This document shows positions 12,083 through 24,012 of a stretch of DNA of 64,000 nucleotides, piece after piece. Each line of letters starts with the position of its first letter. Within the stretch, counting starts at the first letter, position 1. The DNA is from Piscinibacter sp. XHJ-5 (GTDB lineage Bacteria; Pseudomonadota; Gammaproteobacteria; Burkholderiales; Burkholderiaceae_C): contig NZ_CP123228.1 in the NCBI RefSeq assembly GCF_029855045.1, forward strand, positions 3,782,001-3,846,000, read 5' to 3'. A model generated the notes under the pieces. It searched no databases. It saw only the letters and a program-made list of their open reading frames with translations, and was not told where the DNA came from. A program made the translations under genes and the position numbers.

Positions 12083-12457
12083 TCAGCGGTCGTCCTTGAC
12101 GCCCGCCTTCAACGTGAGCGTGAGCTCGTCGACGGCGCGAGACACGTTCTTGATGGCGTCCTGCAGCTTGGCCGCCGTGCCATCGTCTCCGACAGGCGGC
12201 GGGTTCACGGGCCCGCCCGTCTTGGCCAGCAGCTCGAAAGCCTCGCTGAGGCCCGCCATCGAGCTCACCAGGCCATCCGGCAGCACCGTGGCGCTGGCCA
12301 CCGGAGGCGGATTCACGCGCCCGCCCGAGAGGTCGGTCTCGCCCGGCCGCGGCGGGGGCGACGGAGGCACGGGCGTCCCCGCGGCGGCCTGCAGCCGCGT
12401 CACCGATCTGTTCAGGCCTTCGATCGCGTCTTTCAGTTGCGTATTCACGGTCGCCAT
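12083..12457 (-). CDS. proline-rich small protein downstream of the second kinase
   Basis: A 124-residue product: an amphipathic N-terminal helix (VNTQLKDAIEGLNRSVTRLQ), a Pro-rich stretch (PVPPSPPPRPG), a middle helix and a C-terminal helix (KLQDAIKNVSRAVDELTLTL) resembling the first. VNPPPV occurs twice, near residues 48 and 84. Two ATGs are available; AGGAG directly abuts the one at 12463 but is 6 bases before the one at 12457, so 12457 is chosen. It follows the kinase gene by 14 bases, so it is probably co-transcribed. No signal peptide; probably cytoplasmic. No family recognised. Confidence 0.65.
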   Translation of the reverse strand: MATVNTQLKDAIEGLNRSVTRLQAAAGTPVPPSPPPRPGETDLSGGRVNPPPVASATVLPDGLVSSMAGLSEAFELLAKTGGPVNPPPVGDDGTAAKLQDAIKNVSRAVDELTLTLKAGVKDDR

Positions 12458-12471
12458 CACCATCTCCTGGC

Positions 12472-15267
12472 TCAGATGAAGAAGAAGGCCGGATCGGCCC
12501 TCGGGGATTCGCCGTGCCGCGGCGCAGCGAGTTCGGTGCGAAGGCGAACGACGCGCTGCATGACGCGCGCCTCGCTGCCCAGCTGCCGGCGAAGCTCGGG
12601 CAGCGCGTCGTCGATGATCGCCAGCGCCCCCGCACGGTCGCCGAGCGCCTCGAGCGACTGCGCGCGATTGATGCCGTAGAGCAGCGTCAGCGCGTGATGC
12701 GGCCCCAGATCGCTCGCATAGGCCCGCCACGATTTGTCGAGCACCGCCAGCGCCTGCGCGTGCCGCCCCTGGGCCTGCAGCGCCACGCCGAGCAGCAGCT
12801 GTGCGCGGGCGACGTCGATGCGATCGCGCACCGGATCGGCTCCCTCGATCGTCCGCGCCGCCATCGCCGCGGCCTGTGCGGCCTCGCCCTCCAGCAGCGC
12901 CACCTCGGCCAGCGACCATCGGACAGCCGTCGCGAGTGAACGCACCCGGTTGCCGATGTCGCTCTCCTGGGCGAGCTGGGCGAGCCTGCGGCGCAGATCG
13001 TGCTGCGGCCCGAGCTGCCCGTTGGCTGCGAGCACGCGGCAGGCGATGACGAGGTTCGAGGCCTGCCGCAACGACGAACTCTCGGTCTCGGGTCCTTGCA
13101 GCAGGTCGGGCACCAGCTGCAGCGCCCTGCCCGCCTCGCCCAGGCGCAGCAAGGTGACCGCCTGCAGGCCGCGCATGGAGGCGCAGATCTCGGCGTGCTT
13201 GCCCAGACGCTCGCCGCAGCGGTGGAGCGCGCCTTCCAGGTCGGCGACGACCACGGCCAGATGCCCCTGCGCATGGCGGATCTGTGCCTGCTGGTATTCG
13301 ATGTTGGACAGGTCGGCGCTCTCGAAGCCCGGCAGGCGCGCCGCCAGCGATGCCGCCTCCTCGATGTGCTGCCGTGCCTGCTGGTGCCGGTGCAGCTCGC
13401 TCTCGGTGAGCGCGAGCCCGCGCAGGATCTGGACGGTGCGCACGTCCTGGCGACCATGCGCGACGATGCTGTGCCGCAGGGCCTCCTGCATGGCCGCTTC
13501 GGCGCGCGGCAGGTCGCGATCGATCACCCGGGCGAACCAGCCCCTCACCTCCGACACCTTGGCGTGCAGGGCATGGTCCTTCGGATGGCCGCGCGCGTTC
13601 TTCTCGGCCTCGTCGAGCAAGGCGATCGCGCGATCGCGCTGGCCCATCTGCCACGCGTTCTCGGCATGGTTGGCCTGCGCCCATGCCAGCTTGTCGGTGC
13701 GGCCGAGCTTGCGGTAGATCTCGCCCACGCGCCGGAAGGTCGCATCGGCCATCGCCAGTTCTCCGCGCGTCGCCTGCACGTCGCCCAACCCGGCGAGCAC
13801 CTCGGCCAGCAGCTCCGGCTGCTGCGCCAGCGACTGGTCTGCCTTGCGGACACCCCGTTCGAGCATCTCACGCGCGGTCGGGTCGACGCCTTTGGCCTCG
13901 GCCGGATTGGCCGTGCGAAACAGGTCGAGCACGAAATCGCGGGCGGCCTCGGCACGGATCGCGTCCTGGCGCGCCTGCACCCCCAGCAGCACGGCCACCG
14001 TCGCGACGGCGACGAGGCTTGCGACAGCGAGGCTGCCGAGCCCGACGGCCACCCGATGCCGGCGCGCGAACTTCAGCAGACGGTAGGCGGCCCCGGGGGC
14101 ACGCACCTGCACCGGCTCGCCGCGCAGCCAGCGTTCCAGATCTGCCTGCAGAGCCTCGACGGAGGCATAGCGCGCCAGCGGATGCTTGCCCAGCGCACGC
14201 AGCACCACCGCGTCGAGCTCCGGGCTCAGCAAGCGCCTGAGCAGCTTCACCGACGTGCCGCGGGCATCGGCGTGATGCTCGTCGCCGACCCGCCGGCTCG
14301 GCGCACGCGGCTCGCGCTCGAGGATGGCTTGCTCGAGCTGCGCCGCGGTGTCGGTCTTCGTCTCGTACGGCGATTCGCCGCATAGCAGCTCGTAGAGCAC
14401 GACGCCCAGCGAATACACATCGCACGCGGTCGTCAGCGGCTGTCCTCGAAGCTGCTCCGGACTCGCATAGCGCGGCGTGAGCGGCCGCCCGGCCTGGCGC
14501 GTCAGCTCGGTATCGGGGGCCGCGCCACCTTCGGGCTCCATCAGCTTGGCAATGCCGAAATCGAGCAGGCGCACTTCGCCTTGCGAGGTGACCAGCACGT
14601 TGTCGGGCTTCAGGTCGCGATGGATCACCAGGTTGGCGTGTGCGTAGCGGACCGCCTCGAGCACCTGGCGGAACAGCTGCACGCGAGCGCGCACGTCAAG
14701 GTGCCGGCGGTCGCAGTAGTCGGTGATGGACTCGCCCTGGACGTACTGGAGCGCCAGCCACGGCTGGCCCTCCGACGTGACGCCGGCCTCGTACAGCGCG
14801 GCGATGTGCGGATGGTCGAGTGCGGCCAGGATGTCGCGCTCGCGGGCAAAGCGCGAGGCGAAACCGCTTTCGGCTCCCCTCCAGGGCTGGAACAGCAGCT
14901 TCAGCGCGACCTGCCGGTGAAAGCTGCCGTCGGCGCGTTCGGCCAGCCACACCTGCGCCATCCCGCCCGATCCGAGCAAGCGCAGCAAGGCATACGGCCC
15001 GATGCGCGTGCCGGCGCTCCAGCCCTCGCCAGGCTGCGTCGTGCTGTCGTCATCGTCATCGAGCTCGACGGCCGGAAGCGCCTTGAGGAAGCCCTGCGCC
15101 TCCATCCGCTCGCTCGCTGCCAGCAGGCGCTTCAACGGTGCGATCAGCGCACCGTCGCGGTCCGCGATCCGCTTGAGGAAGTCGGCGCGCTGCTCGCCAT
15201 GCAAGGCGACGGCCTCCTCGTACAGCGAGGACAGGTCTTGCCATCGGGATGACAGGCTGGCGTTCAT
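12472..15267 (-). CDS. second membrane Ser/Thr protein kinase with TPR region
   Basis: A 931-residue paralogue of the kinase at 7488-10307 with the same order: pre-domain (WQDLSSLYEEAV), kinase domain with GSGGMAQVW (99-107), Lys123, HRDLKPDN (216-223) and DFG (236-238), transmembrane helix near 408-430, then TPR-like repeats. An Asp run (DDDDD, ~70-74) before the kinase domain is specific to this copy. An ATG 12 codons upstream exists, but the chosen start aligns with the other kinase's N-terminus. A paralogous ECF sigma gene lies divergently 129 bp away. The pair looks like a duplicated module that has diverged. Confidence 0.92.
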   Translation of the reverse strand: MNASLSSRWQDLSSLYEEAVALHGEQRADFLKRIADRDGALIAPLKRLLAASERMEAQGFLKALPAVELDDDDDSTTQPGEGWSAGTRIGPYALLRLLGSGGMAQVWLAERADGSFHRQVALKLLFQPWRGAESGFASRFARERDILAALDHPHIAALYEAGVTSEGQPWLALQYVQGESITDYCDRRHLDVRARVQLFRQVLEAVRYAHANLVIHRDLKPDNVLVTSQGEVRLLDFGIAKLMEPEGGAAPDTELTRQAGRPLTPRYASPEQLRGQPLTTACDVYSLGVVLYELLCGESPYETKTDTAAQLEQAILEREPRAPSRRVGDEHHADARGTSVKLLRRLLSPELDAVVLRALGKHPLARYASVEALQADLERWLRGEPVQVRAPGAAYRLLKFARRHRVAVGLGSLAVASLVAVATVAVLLGVQARQDAIRAEAARDFVLDLFRTANPAEAKGVDPTAREMLERGVRKADQSLAQQPELLAEVLAGLGDVQATRGELAMADATFRRVGEIYRKLGRTDKLAWAQANHAENAWQMGQRDRAIALLDEAEKNARGHPKDHALHAKVSEVRGWFARVIDRDLPRAEAAMQEALRHSIVAHGRQDVRTVQILRGLALTESELHRHQQARQHIEEAASLAARLPGFESADLSNIEYQQAQIRHAQGHLAVVVADLEGALHRCGERLGKHAEICASMRGLQAVTLLRLGEAGRALQLVPDLLQGPETESSSLRQASNLVIACRVLAANGQLGPQHDLRRRLAQLAQESDIGNRVRSLATAVRWSLAEVALLEGEAAQAAAMAARTIEGADPVRDRIDVARAQLLLGVALQAQGRHAQALAVLDKSWRAYASDLGPHHALTLLYGINRAQSLEALGDRAGALAIIDDALPELRRQLGSEARVMQRVVRLRTELAAPRHGESPRADPAFFFI

Positions 15268-15396
15268 GCTCGCGACGCAGGCGTCCGTTCCGAATATAGG
15301 CATGGGCCATGGTGACGGACCCCCACGTTTCTCCCGCGTTCCGCGGCATCTCCCTCATCGAGAGGAGATGCCGGTGCCCCTCTGGACGAACATCCG

Positions 15397-16035
15397 GTGT
15401 GCGACTACCTTCGATGGGTGGACACCCCCGAAGCGGCAGAAAAGGGACCTCGCATCACCGTGCTGCTCCAGCGCGCCGCCGCAGGTGATCGCGCGGCGCT
15501 GGACACGGTCTTCTCGGCGCTCTATCCCGACCTGAAACGAGTCGCGCGTTCACGGCTGCGCCAACAGGGACGTGCCGACGCGCTGCAGACCACCACGCTG
15601 GTGCACGAAAGCTTCTTGCGGCTCGTGAAGTCGCGCGAGCTGCGGCTCGAGGACCGGCACCACTTCTTCGCGTACGCCGCGAAGGCGATGCGCAACGTCA
15701 TCATCGACGCGGTGCGCGCACAGCGCAGCGGCCGCCGCGGCAGCGGCGCGCGCCATGTCACGCTCGGCGACGAAGGCCTGGCCGCACACGACACGGGCGC
15801 TGGGGACGATCTGCTGCACATCAACGACGCCTTGCTGCGCCTGGAGGCCGTGGACCCGGAATTGGCGGAGGTCGTGGACATGCGCTACTTCGGCGGCTAC
15901 ACGGAGCAGGAGATCGCCGAGCTGCAGGGCGTCACGGAGCGCACCGTGCGCCGGCGTTGGGAGCGCGCCCGGGCATGGCTGTTCGTCGCGCTGGGGCACG
16001 ACGGTGAGGAGCCGCCGCCGGAAACCACGCCCTGA
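15397..16035 (+). CDS. second ECF sigma factor of the kinase-linked type
   Basis: A 212-residue sigma factor closely similar to the one at 10506, including HHFFAYAAKAMRNVIIDA in region 2 and YTEQEIAELQGVTERTVRRRW in region 4. The region 2.2 acidic patch is replaced by LQTTTLVHESF (Thr65-67 counted from this start). The GTG at 15397 is given; the GTG at 15418 would give VDTPEAAEKG, matching the first paralogue's length better, and no clear ribosome site settles it. The last 104 bases overlap a small gene on the other strand. Confidence 0.88.
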   Translation: MCDYLRWVDTPEAAEKGPRITVLLQRAAAGDRAALDTVFSALYPDLKRVARSRLRQQGRADALQTTTLVHESFLRLVKSRELRLEDRHHFFAYAAKAMRNVIIDAVRAQRSGRRGSGARHVTLGDEGLAAHDTGAGDDLLHINDALLRLEAVDPELAEVVDMRYFGGYTEQEIAELQGVTERTVRRRWERARAWLFVALGHDGEEPPPETTP

Positions 16036-16183
16036 TCCACTCGCCGAGGTCGGCGTCGGCGGGCAGGCCTTCGTGGACCTCGAGTCCGTGCAGCAGGTCG
16101 CGACTGGAGTCGTACCAGCCGGGGCCGATGACGTCGAGCGAGGGCGGCGGGCACTCGGCGGATGTGTCGGCGAAGGGGTTCAT
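15932..16183 (-). CDS. small conserved protein overlapping the sigma gene tail-to-tail
   Basis: An 83-residue frame whose start at 16183 has AGGAG spaced 7 bases upstream. The core GWYDSSRDLLHGLEVHEGLPADADLGEWI resembles a short uncharacterised protein I associate with Burkholderiales. After residue ~60 the sequence becomes Arg/Ala/Pro-rich and overlaps the antisense 3' end of the sigma gene by 104 bases. It could be a natural extension or the result of a lost stop codon. No signal peptide or helix; function unknown. Confidence 0.55.
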   Translation of the reverse strand: MNPFADTSAECPPPSLDVIGPGWYDSSRDLLHGLEVHEGLPADADLGEWIRAWFPAAAPHRRAPARRTAMPGRAPNAGARCAP

Positions 16184-16273
16184 GCGGGCTCTCCTCAGTG
16201 GCGATCGGCCCGCAGTGTTCCAGCACCGATGCCCGAGAAAAATCCCGCGAAGGTCGGCCACCTTGCAGGTTGG

Positions 16274-17167
16274 CTACGTGCCGCTCGGCACCACGCTCAC
16301 CGACACTTCCATGTCCTGCGCGCCCCCGCCGAGGATCACCCCGCGAAGCGGGACCACATCGGCAAAGTCGGCGCCCCAGGCGAGCGTGATGTAGCGATGG
16401 TCGGCGAGCTGGTCGTTGGTGGGATCGAACTCCACCCACCCGTGCGCGGGCGACCAGGCCGACACCCACGCGTGCGACGCGTCGACACCCATCAGGCGAG
16501 GCTGGCCGGGCGGCGGCTGGGTCAGCAGATAACCCGACACGTAGCGCGCAGGAAGCCCGTGGCCGCGCAGGCACGCGAGCATCAGGTGCGCGAAGTCCTG
16601 GCACACGCCGCGCTTCTGGTGCAGCACCTCGTCGACCGAGGTGCTGACCGTCGTGGCGCCCGCCTCGAACTCGAAGTCGCGGTGGATGCGGTGCATCAGC
16701 TCGCACAGCGTCTGCAGCCAGTCGCGGCCCGGGACCAGTGACGGCAGCGCGTACATGCGCGCGCCTTCGGACAGCGGCACCAGCGGCGTGGGCTCGCTCA
16801 TGCGCGCCGGCAGCAGGTCGTCCTGCGGCGGGGCATGCCGGACGCTGTCGCGCACGCGCTCCCAGCTCTCGCCTGCCGGCGGGGCGTCGCGGCGGGGCCG
16901 TTCGCCGACCTCGACGGTGCACTGCATGCGAACACGCAGCAGGCGGTGTGCGCCGTGCAGCCCGAAGTGCGTGACGGCATTGCCGAAGCTGTCGGGTGCG
17001 TCGTGGCGCTCGTCGGGCGGCGGATCGATCTGCAGCGAATGGGCCAGCAGCCGCTGCCACGGCAGCGCACGGGGCGTCAGCCGCGCAAGCTGCCACGATT
17101 GGGAGACCGGCGCGGTGTAGCTGTAGCAGGTCTCGTGTTCGACGTGATATCGCTCGGGCAGCATCAT
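16274..17167 (-). CDS. transglutaminase-like cysteine peptidase (last gene of the ATP-grasp locus)
   Basis: A 297-residue cytoplasmic transglutaminase-fold protein with an N-terminal beta domain (HVEHETCYSYTAPV, typical of the bacterial transglutaminase-like N-domain) and a catalytic triad C189 (KRGVCQDFAH), H232 (ASHAWVSAW) and D248 (WVEFDPTND). Its ATG at 17167 overlaps the stop of the ATP-grasp/alpha-E fusion gene (ATGA), so the two are probably translated together. Such proteins accompany circularly permuted ATP-grasp enzymes and are predicted to cut or transfer peptide amides. Substrate unknown. Confidence 0.88.
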   Translation of the reverse strand: MMLPERYHVEHETCYSYTAPVSQSWQLARLTPRALPWQRLLAHSLQIDPPPDERHDAPDSFGNAVTHFGLHGAHRLLRVRMQCTVEVGERPRRDAPPAGESWERVRDSVRHAPPQDDLLPARMSEPTPLVPLSEGARMYALPSLVPGRDWLQTLCELMHRIHRDFEFEAGATTVSTSVDEVLHQKRGVCQDFAHLMLACLRGHGLPARYVSGYLLTQPPPGQPRLMGVDASHAWVSAWSPAHGWVEFDPTNDQLADHRYITLAWGADFADVVPLRGVILGGGAQDMEVSVSVVPSGT

Positions 17168-19620
17168 GCGACCAGCGACAGCACGCTGCGCGAGGCTGCA
17201 TGCGAGAAGAACTTCAGGCTCAGCTCGTCCGAGGCCGCCAGCGCCGCGCGGTGAAGCTGGTCCAGAACGTGCGCGACCGCCTCGCTCTCCGGATGCAGGT
17301 CTTCCGGCATCAGGTTGCGCAGCGCGATCTGGCCCGGCGCGAGCACGTCGCTGGCGAAGCGGCCGTGACTCTGCTCGAGCTTGGCGATGTACTCCGACAG
17401 GCCCTTCACCTGGAACGCGACCGAACGCGGATTGGCCTCGTCGCGCAGCAGCAGGTCGAGCACCGGCAGCCACTCGGGCGCCACCAGGTAGCGCGAGCGG
17501 TAGGTCACGGTCGAATCGGACAGCTCGAGCAGCCAGTCGAGGCCGTGGTCGCGGCCTTCGGCGATGGCTGTCTGCAAGGTCGTGCACACGTTGGCGAGCC
17601 GCTCGATGCGCCGACCCAGCGAGAGAAAGCGCCAGCCGAGCCCGCGTGTCATGCCGTCGAGCACGAAGCCCGACAGCGTCATCATCGACGTCACCGCGCG
17701 GTCCAGCCACCCCAGCACCAGCGGCAGCGAGGTGCCGCGCTGGAATACCGGATCGGCGATCAGCTGATTGAGCGTGCGCCAGTTGTCCGCCGACATGCGG
17801 TCCCGCAGGTTGAAGGCCACCCGCGACAGCTGCTTGAGCCGATCGGCCAGCGCCTCCTCCGGATGCGTGGCGGCGCGCAGCAGATCGGGGCCGGGATTGT
17901 CGGTCTCGTCGATGAGGCCGAGGCGCTGCGCCAGCGCCAGCACCGGCGCCACCCCGTCGGCCTCGGCGGCGTTGTCGTCGAGCACGCCGGCAATGGCCAC
18001 GCGCAGCAGCCGCGCCGACGCCTCGCAGCGCTCGCCATAGCGGCCGAACCAGAACAGGTTCTCCGCCGCGCGCGACGGCAGGTTCGCGCGCGCCGTGACG
18101 AGGTCCTCGGGCTTGACGGTGCGCGACAGCAGCGAGAACGCGGCGTTGACCGGTGCCTCCGAGAGCACCCAGGTGTCCTTGGAGCGTCCTCCGCGCTGCA
18201 TCGCGATGCCGCGCGTGTCGCCCACGCCCGCCACGCGGGTCAGCCCGCCGGGCATGACGCGATACCCGTCTGGCGTGGCCACCGCGAACACCCGCAGGCC
18301 CACGTTGCGCGCCTGCAGCTGCTCCGACATGCGGCCGGGCCCGTGCTCGAGGACCGGCGCCTGCGAGCCGTGCACCCACTCCTGGGCCACGTAGCGATGC
18401 GGCCGCGACGCGACCCGCGCGCCCAGCGTGACGCGCTCGTCGCTGGGGAAGTCGGCGCCGAAGGCAGCACGTTCGCCGCCGCCGCGGTCGAGCGGCTTGA
18501 TGATGACCTGGTCGAGCCGCTTCCATGCGTCGGCAAACGCCGCCGGCTCGCCGAGCCACCAGGTCGCGATGGAGGGCAGCTTCAGCGGCTCGCCGAGCAG
18601 CGACTCGCTCAGCGCGGGCAAGTAGCCGAGCAAGGCGCCGGACTCGATCACACCGGATCCCAGCGCGTTGGCCAGCATCACGGTGCCGCGGCGTGCGCAG
18701 TCGGTGAGGCCCGGCACGCCGAGCGCCGAATCGGTGCGCAGCTCGAGCGGGTCGCAATAGTCGTCGTCCTGGCGGCGCAGGATGGCATGAACGCGCTTGA
18801 GGCCCTCGACCGTCTTCATCCAGACACGGCCGTCGCGCACCGTGAGGTCATTGCCTTCGACGAGCGCGAAGCCGAGGTAGCGCGCGAGCAGCGCGTGCTC
18901 GAAGTAGGTCTCGTTGTACGGGCCCGGCGTCAGCAGCGCCACCAGCGTCGGCCCGTCGCCCTTGGGCGCCCAGCGCAGCAGCGAGTCGCGCATCGCCGCG
19001 AAGAACGACGCCAGGCGCTCCACGTGCAGCTCGCGGAACATCTGCGGGAACACACGCGAGACAACCAAACGGTTCTCCAGCGCGTAGCCGGCACCGGAAG
19101 GCGCCTGCGTGCGGTCGCCGACCACCCACCAATGGCCATCGGGCGAACGCGCCAGGTCTGCCGCGTAGTGGAACAGGTGCACGCCGCCCGGGGGCCGGAT
19201 GCCCTGCACCTGGTGCAGGAACCCGCTGTGGCCGAACACCACCGACGGCGGGATCGCGCCCGAGCGCATCAGCTGCTGCGCGCCGTAGATGTCGCCCAGC
19301 ACGTGGTTCAACAACTCGGCGCGCTGCGCGATGCCGGCCTCGATGACGTCCCACTCCCCGGCCGACAGCAGCAGCGGCAGTGGGTCCACCTCCCACGGCC
19401 GATCGGCTCCCTGCGGGTCGGCATAGACGTTGTAGGTGATCCCGTTCTCGCGGATCTCGCGCTCCATCAGCGACAGCGTGTCGCTGACCTCGGTGCTCTC
19501 GCGCTCGGCCAGCGCGCGCAGAAAGGCTTCCCAGTGCGGGCGCGGCTGGCCCGGCGCCGACAGCAGTTCGTCGTAGCGGCCCTCGAGGGCGACGTAGCCT
19601 GAAAGAAGCTGTCTGAGCAT
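17164..19620 (-). CDS. fusion of circularly permuted ATP-grasp and alpha-E domains
   Basis: An 818-residue protein. Residues ~1-490 are a type 2 circularly permuted ATP-grasp domain (DUF404/DUF407), with YNVYADPQG, LLTPGPYNETYFEH, VIIKPLDRGGG and the end signature GGRSKDTWVL (about 477-486). Residues ~512-818 are an alpha-E (DUF403) helical domain beginning PSRAAENLFWFGRYGERCE. In the paralogous pair at 24013-26432 these are two separate genes, so this is a fusion of partners. ATP-grasp enzymes join a carboxylate to an amine through an acyl phosphate; amide ligation of a peptide is predicted, product unknown. It starts 50 bp after the DUF2126 gene and overlaps the downstream transglutaminase by 4 bases. 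Confidence 0.92.
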   Translation of the reverse strand: MLRQLLSGYVALEGRYDELLSAPGQPRPHWEAFLRALAERESTEVSDTLSLMEREIRENGITYNVYADPQGADRPWEVDPLPLLLSAGEWDVIEAGIAQRAELLNHVLGDIYGAQQLMRSGAIPPSVVFGHSGFLHQVQGIRPPGGVHLFHYAADLARSPDGHWWVVGDRTQAPSGAGYALENRLVVSRVFPQMFRELHVERLASFFAAMRDSLLRWAPKGDGPTLVALLTPGPYNETYFEHALLARYLGFALVEGNDLTVRDGRVWMKTVEGLKRVHAILRRQDDDYCDPLELRTDSALGVPGLTDCARRGTVMLANALGSGVIESGALLGYLPALSESLLGEPLKLPSIATWWLGEPAAFADAWKRLDQVIIKPLDRGGGERAAFGADFPSDERVTLGARVASRPHRYVAQEWVHGSQAPVLEHGPGRMSEQLQARNVGLRVFAVATPDGYRVMPGGLTRVAGVGDTRGIAMQRGGRSKDTWVLSEAPVNAAFSLLSRTVKPEDLVTARANLPSRAAENLFWFGRYGERCEASARLLRVAIAGVLDDNAAEADGVAPVLALAQRLGLIDETDNPGPDLLRAATHPEEALADRLKQLSRVAFNLRDRMSADNWRTLNQLIADPVFQRGTSLPLVLGWLDRAVTSMMTLSGFVLDGMTRGLGWRFLSLGRRIERLANVCTTLQTAIAEGRDHGLDWLLELSDSTVTYRSRYLVAPEWLPVLDLLLRDEANPRSVAFQVKGLSEYIAKLEQSHGRFASDVLAPGQIALRNLMPEDLHPESEAVAHVLDQLHRAALAASDELSLKFFSHAASRSVLSLVA

Positions 19621-19670
19621 GGGCCGGATTGTCGCGGCTCGGGACGCCGGGTGTCATACCCGCAAACCCC

Positions 19671-23078
<3,408 letters not shown>

Positions 23079-23108
23079 GGCGTTTCCCTGGGAATCCGTC
23101 GTTGGTGA

Positions 23109-23903
23109 TCAGCTGGGCCGGATCTCGACCCGCACGCGCATCGCCTCTTCGCCGCCGCCGTGGCGGACGCCTCGGATGGGCAGGCACGCAGCATAGTCGG
23201 GACCGACGGCCAGGCGCACATGGCGCTCGTCCATCAGGCAGCCATGGGTGACGTCGACGCTGAGCCAGCGCCGCTCGCCCGGATGGACGCACACGTCGGC
23301 CCAGGCGTGGCTCGCCAGCGCCGGGGACTCGGGCGCATAGAAATAGCCGCTGACGTAGCGCGCCGGCACGCCGTTGGCGCGGCAGGCGGCGATGAACACA
23401 TGCGCCTGGTCCTGGCACACGCCGGCGCCCAGCTGCAAGGCCTGGAGCGCGGTCGTGTGCACGCCGGTGGAACCTGCGCGGTACGGCACCCGCTCGCACA
23501 CGAGCCTGGCCAGCGCCAGCAGGCTCTGCTCGCCGACGCCGCTGCCCGGCATGTCGGCGCCCAGCGTGCGCAGCTGCAGGTCGAATGGCGTGAGGTCGGT
23601 GGAACGCAGGTACAGCAGCGGCGAGGGCAGGCCCGGCGCATCGACCAGCCAGGGCGACGCATGCGTCTCCACCAGACCGCCGGCGCGGATCGCGCCGTGT
23701 CGCAGCCGCCTCGCGAGCGTCCAGGTGTGCGCATGGTTGCCGTAGCCGTCGCGCTCGGAGAAGAGCTTGCCGGGCACCTGCACCGACCAGTGCAGCACCG
23801 TCTGGTGCTCGCTGGCTTGCGGCGTGAGGCGGATCGATTGCGTGCTGTATCGCAGCGGTGCGCTGTATTCGTACTGCGTCTCGTGGTGGATGGACAGCCT
23901 CAC
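23109..23903 (-). CDS. transglutaminase-like protein, third of the locus
   Basis: A 264-residue protein with the N-domain pattern RLSIHHETQYEYSAPLRYS, then the core with C163 (GAGVCQDQAH), H199 (ASHAWADV) and D217 (LSVDVTHGC). It resembles the gene at 16274 and acts in the same predicted pathway. No ATG is available near the domain start; the GTG at 23903 gives VRLSIHHE, the usual N-terminus. Between it and the alpha-E gene lies a 109-bp gap that is largely a structured repeat, which may lower or separate its expression from the upstream pair. Confidence 0.87.
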   Translation of the reverse strand: MRLSIHHETQYEYSAPLRYSTQSIRLTPQASEHQTVLHWSVQVPGKLFSERDGYGNHAHTWTLARRLRHGAIRAGGLVETHASPWLVDAPGLPSPLLYLRSTDLTPFDLQLRTLGADMPGSGVGEQSLLALARLVCERVPYRAGSTGVHTTALQALQLGAGVCQDQAHVFIAACRANGVPARYVSGYFYAPESPALASHAWADVCVHPGERRWLSVDVTHGCLMDERHVRLAVGPDYAACLPIRGVRHGGGEEAMRVRVEIRPS

Positions 23904-23934
23904 GTCGCTCCACCGAGGCCATGGAGCGGCCCCC

Positions 23935-24002
23935 GCGGATCCGGCTTCGCCGGGCCGCAGGTGGCGCCCCGTTGAGGAGGAGCGCTGCGTGCGCTCCGGG
24001 GG
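23935..24002 (-). repeat. structured intergenic repeat, copy A
   Basis: About 68 bp made of consecutive stem-loops: GCGGATCCGGC...GCCGGGCCGC (CCGGC/GCCGG core), then AGCGC/GCGCT around TGCGT, ending in a G-run. It begins 11 bases 3' of the alpha-E stop. A related sequence with the same order of arms lies at 63306-63374, also just after a leftward gene's stop. It may be a REP-type element used as a 3' end. Confidence 0.5.
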
Positions 24003-24012
24003 TGGTCCATGT

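Noticed and set aside
16996..19602. Long open frame on the plus strand (868 codons) across the ATP-grasp/alpha-E fusion gene
   Set aside because: Antisense to a clearly recognised protein; its translation is Arg/Ala/His-rich, as expected for shadow frames in high-GC DNA, and shows no domain.
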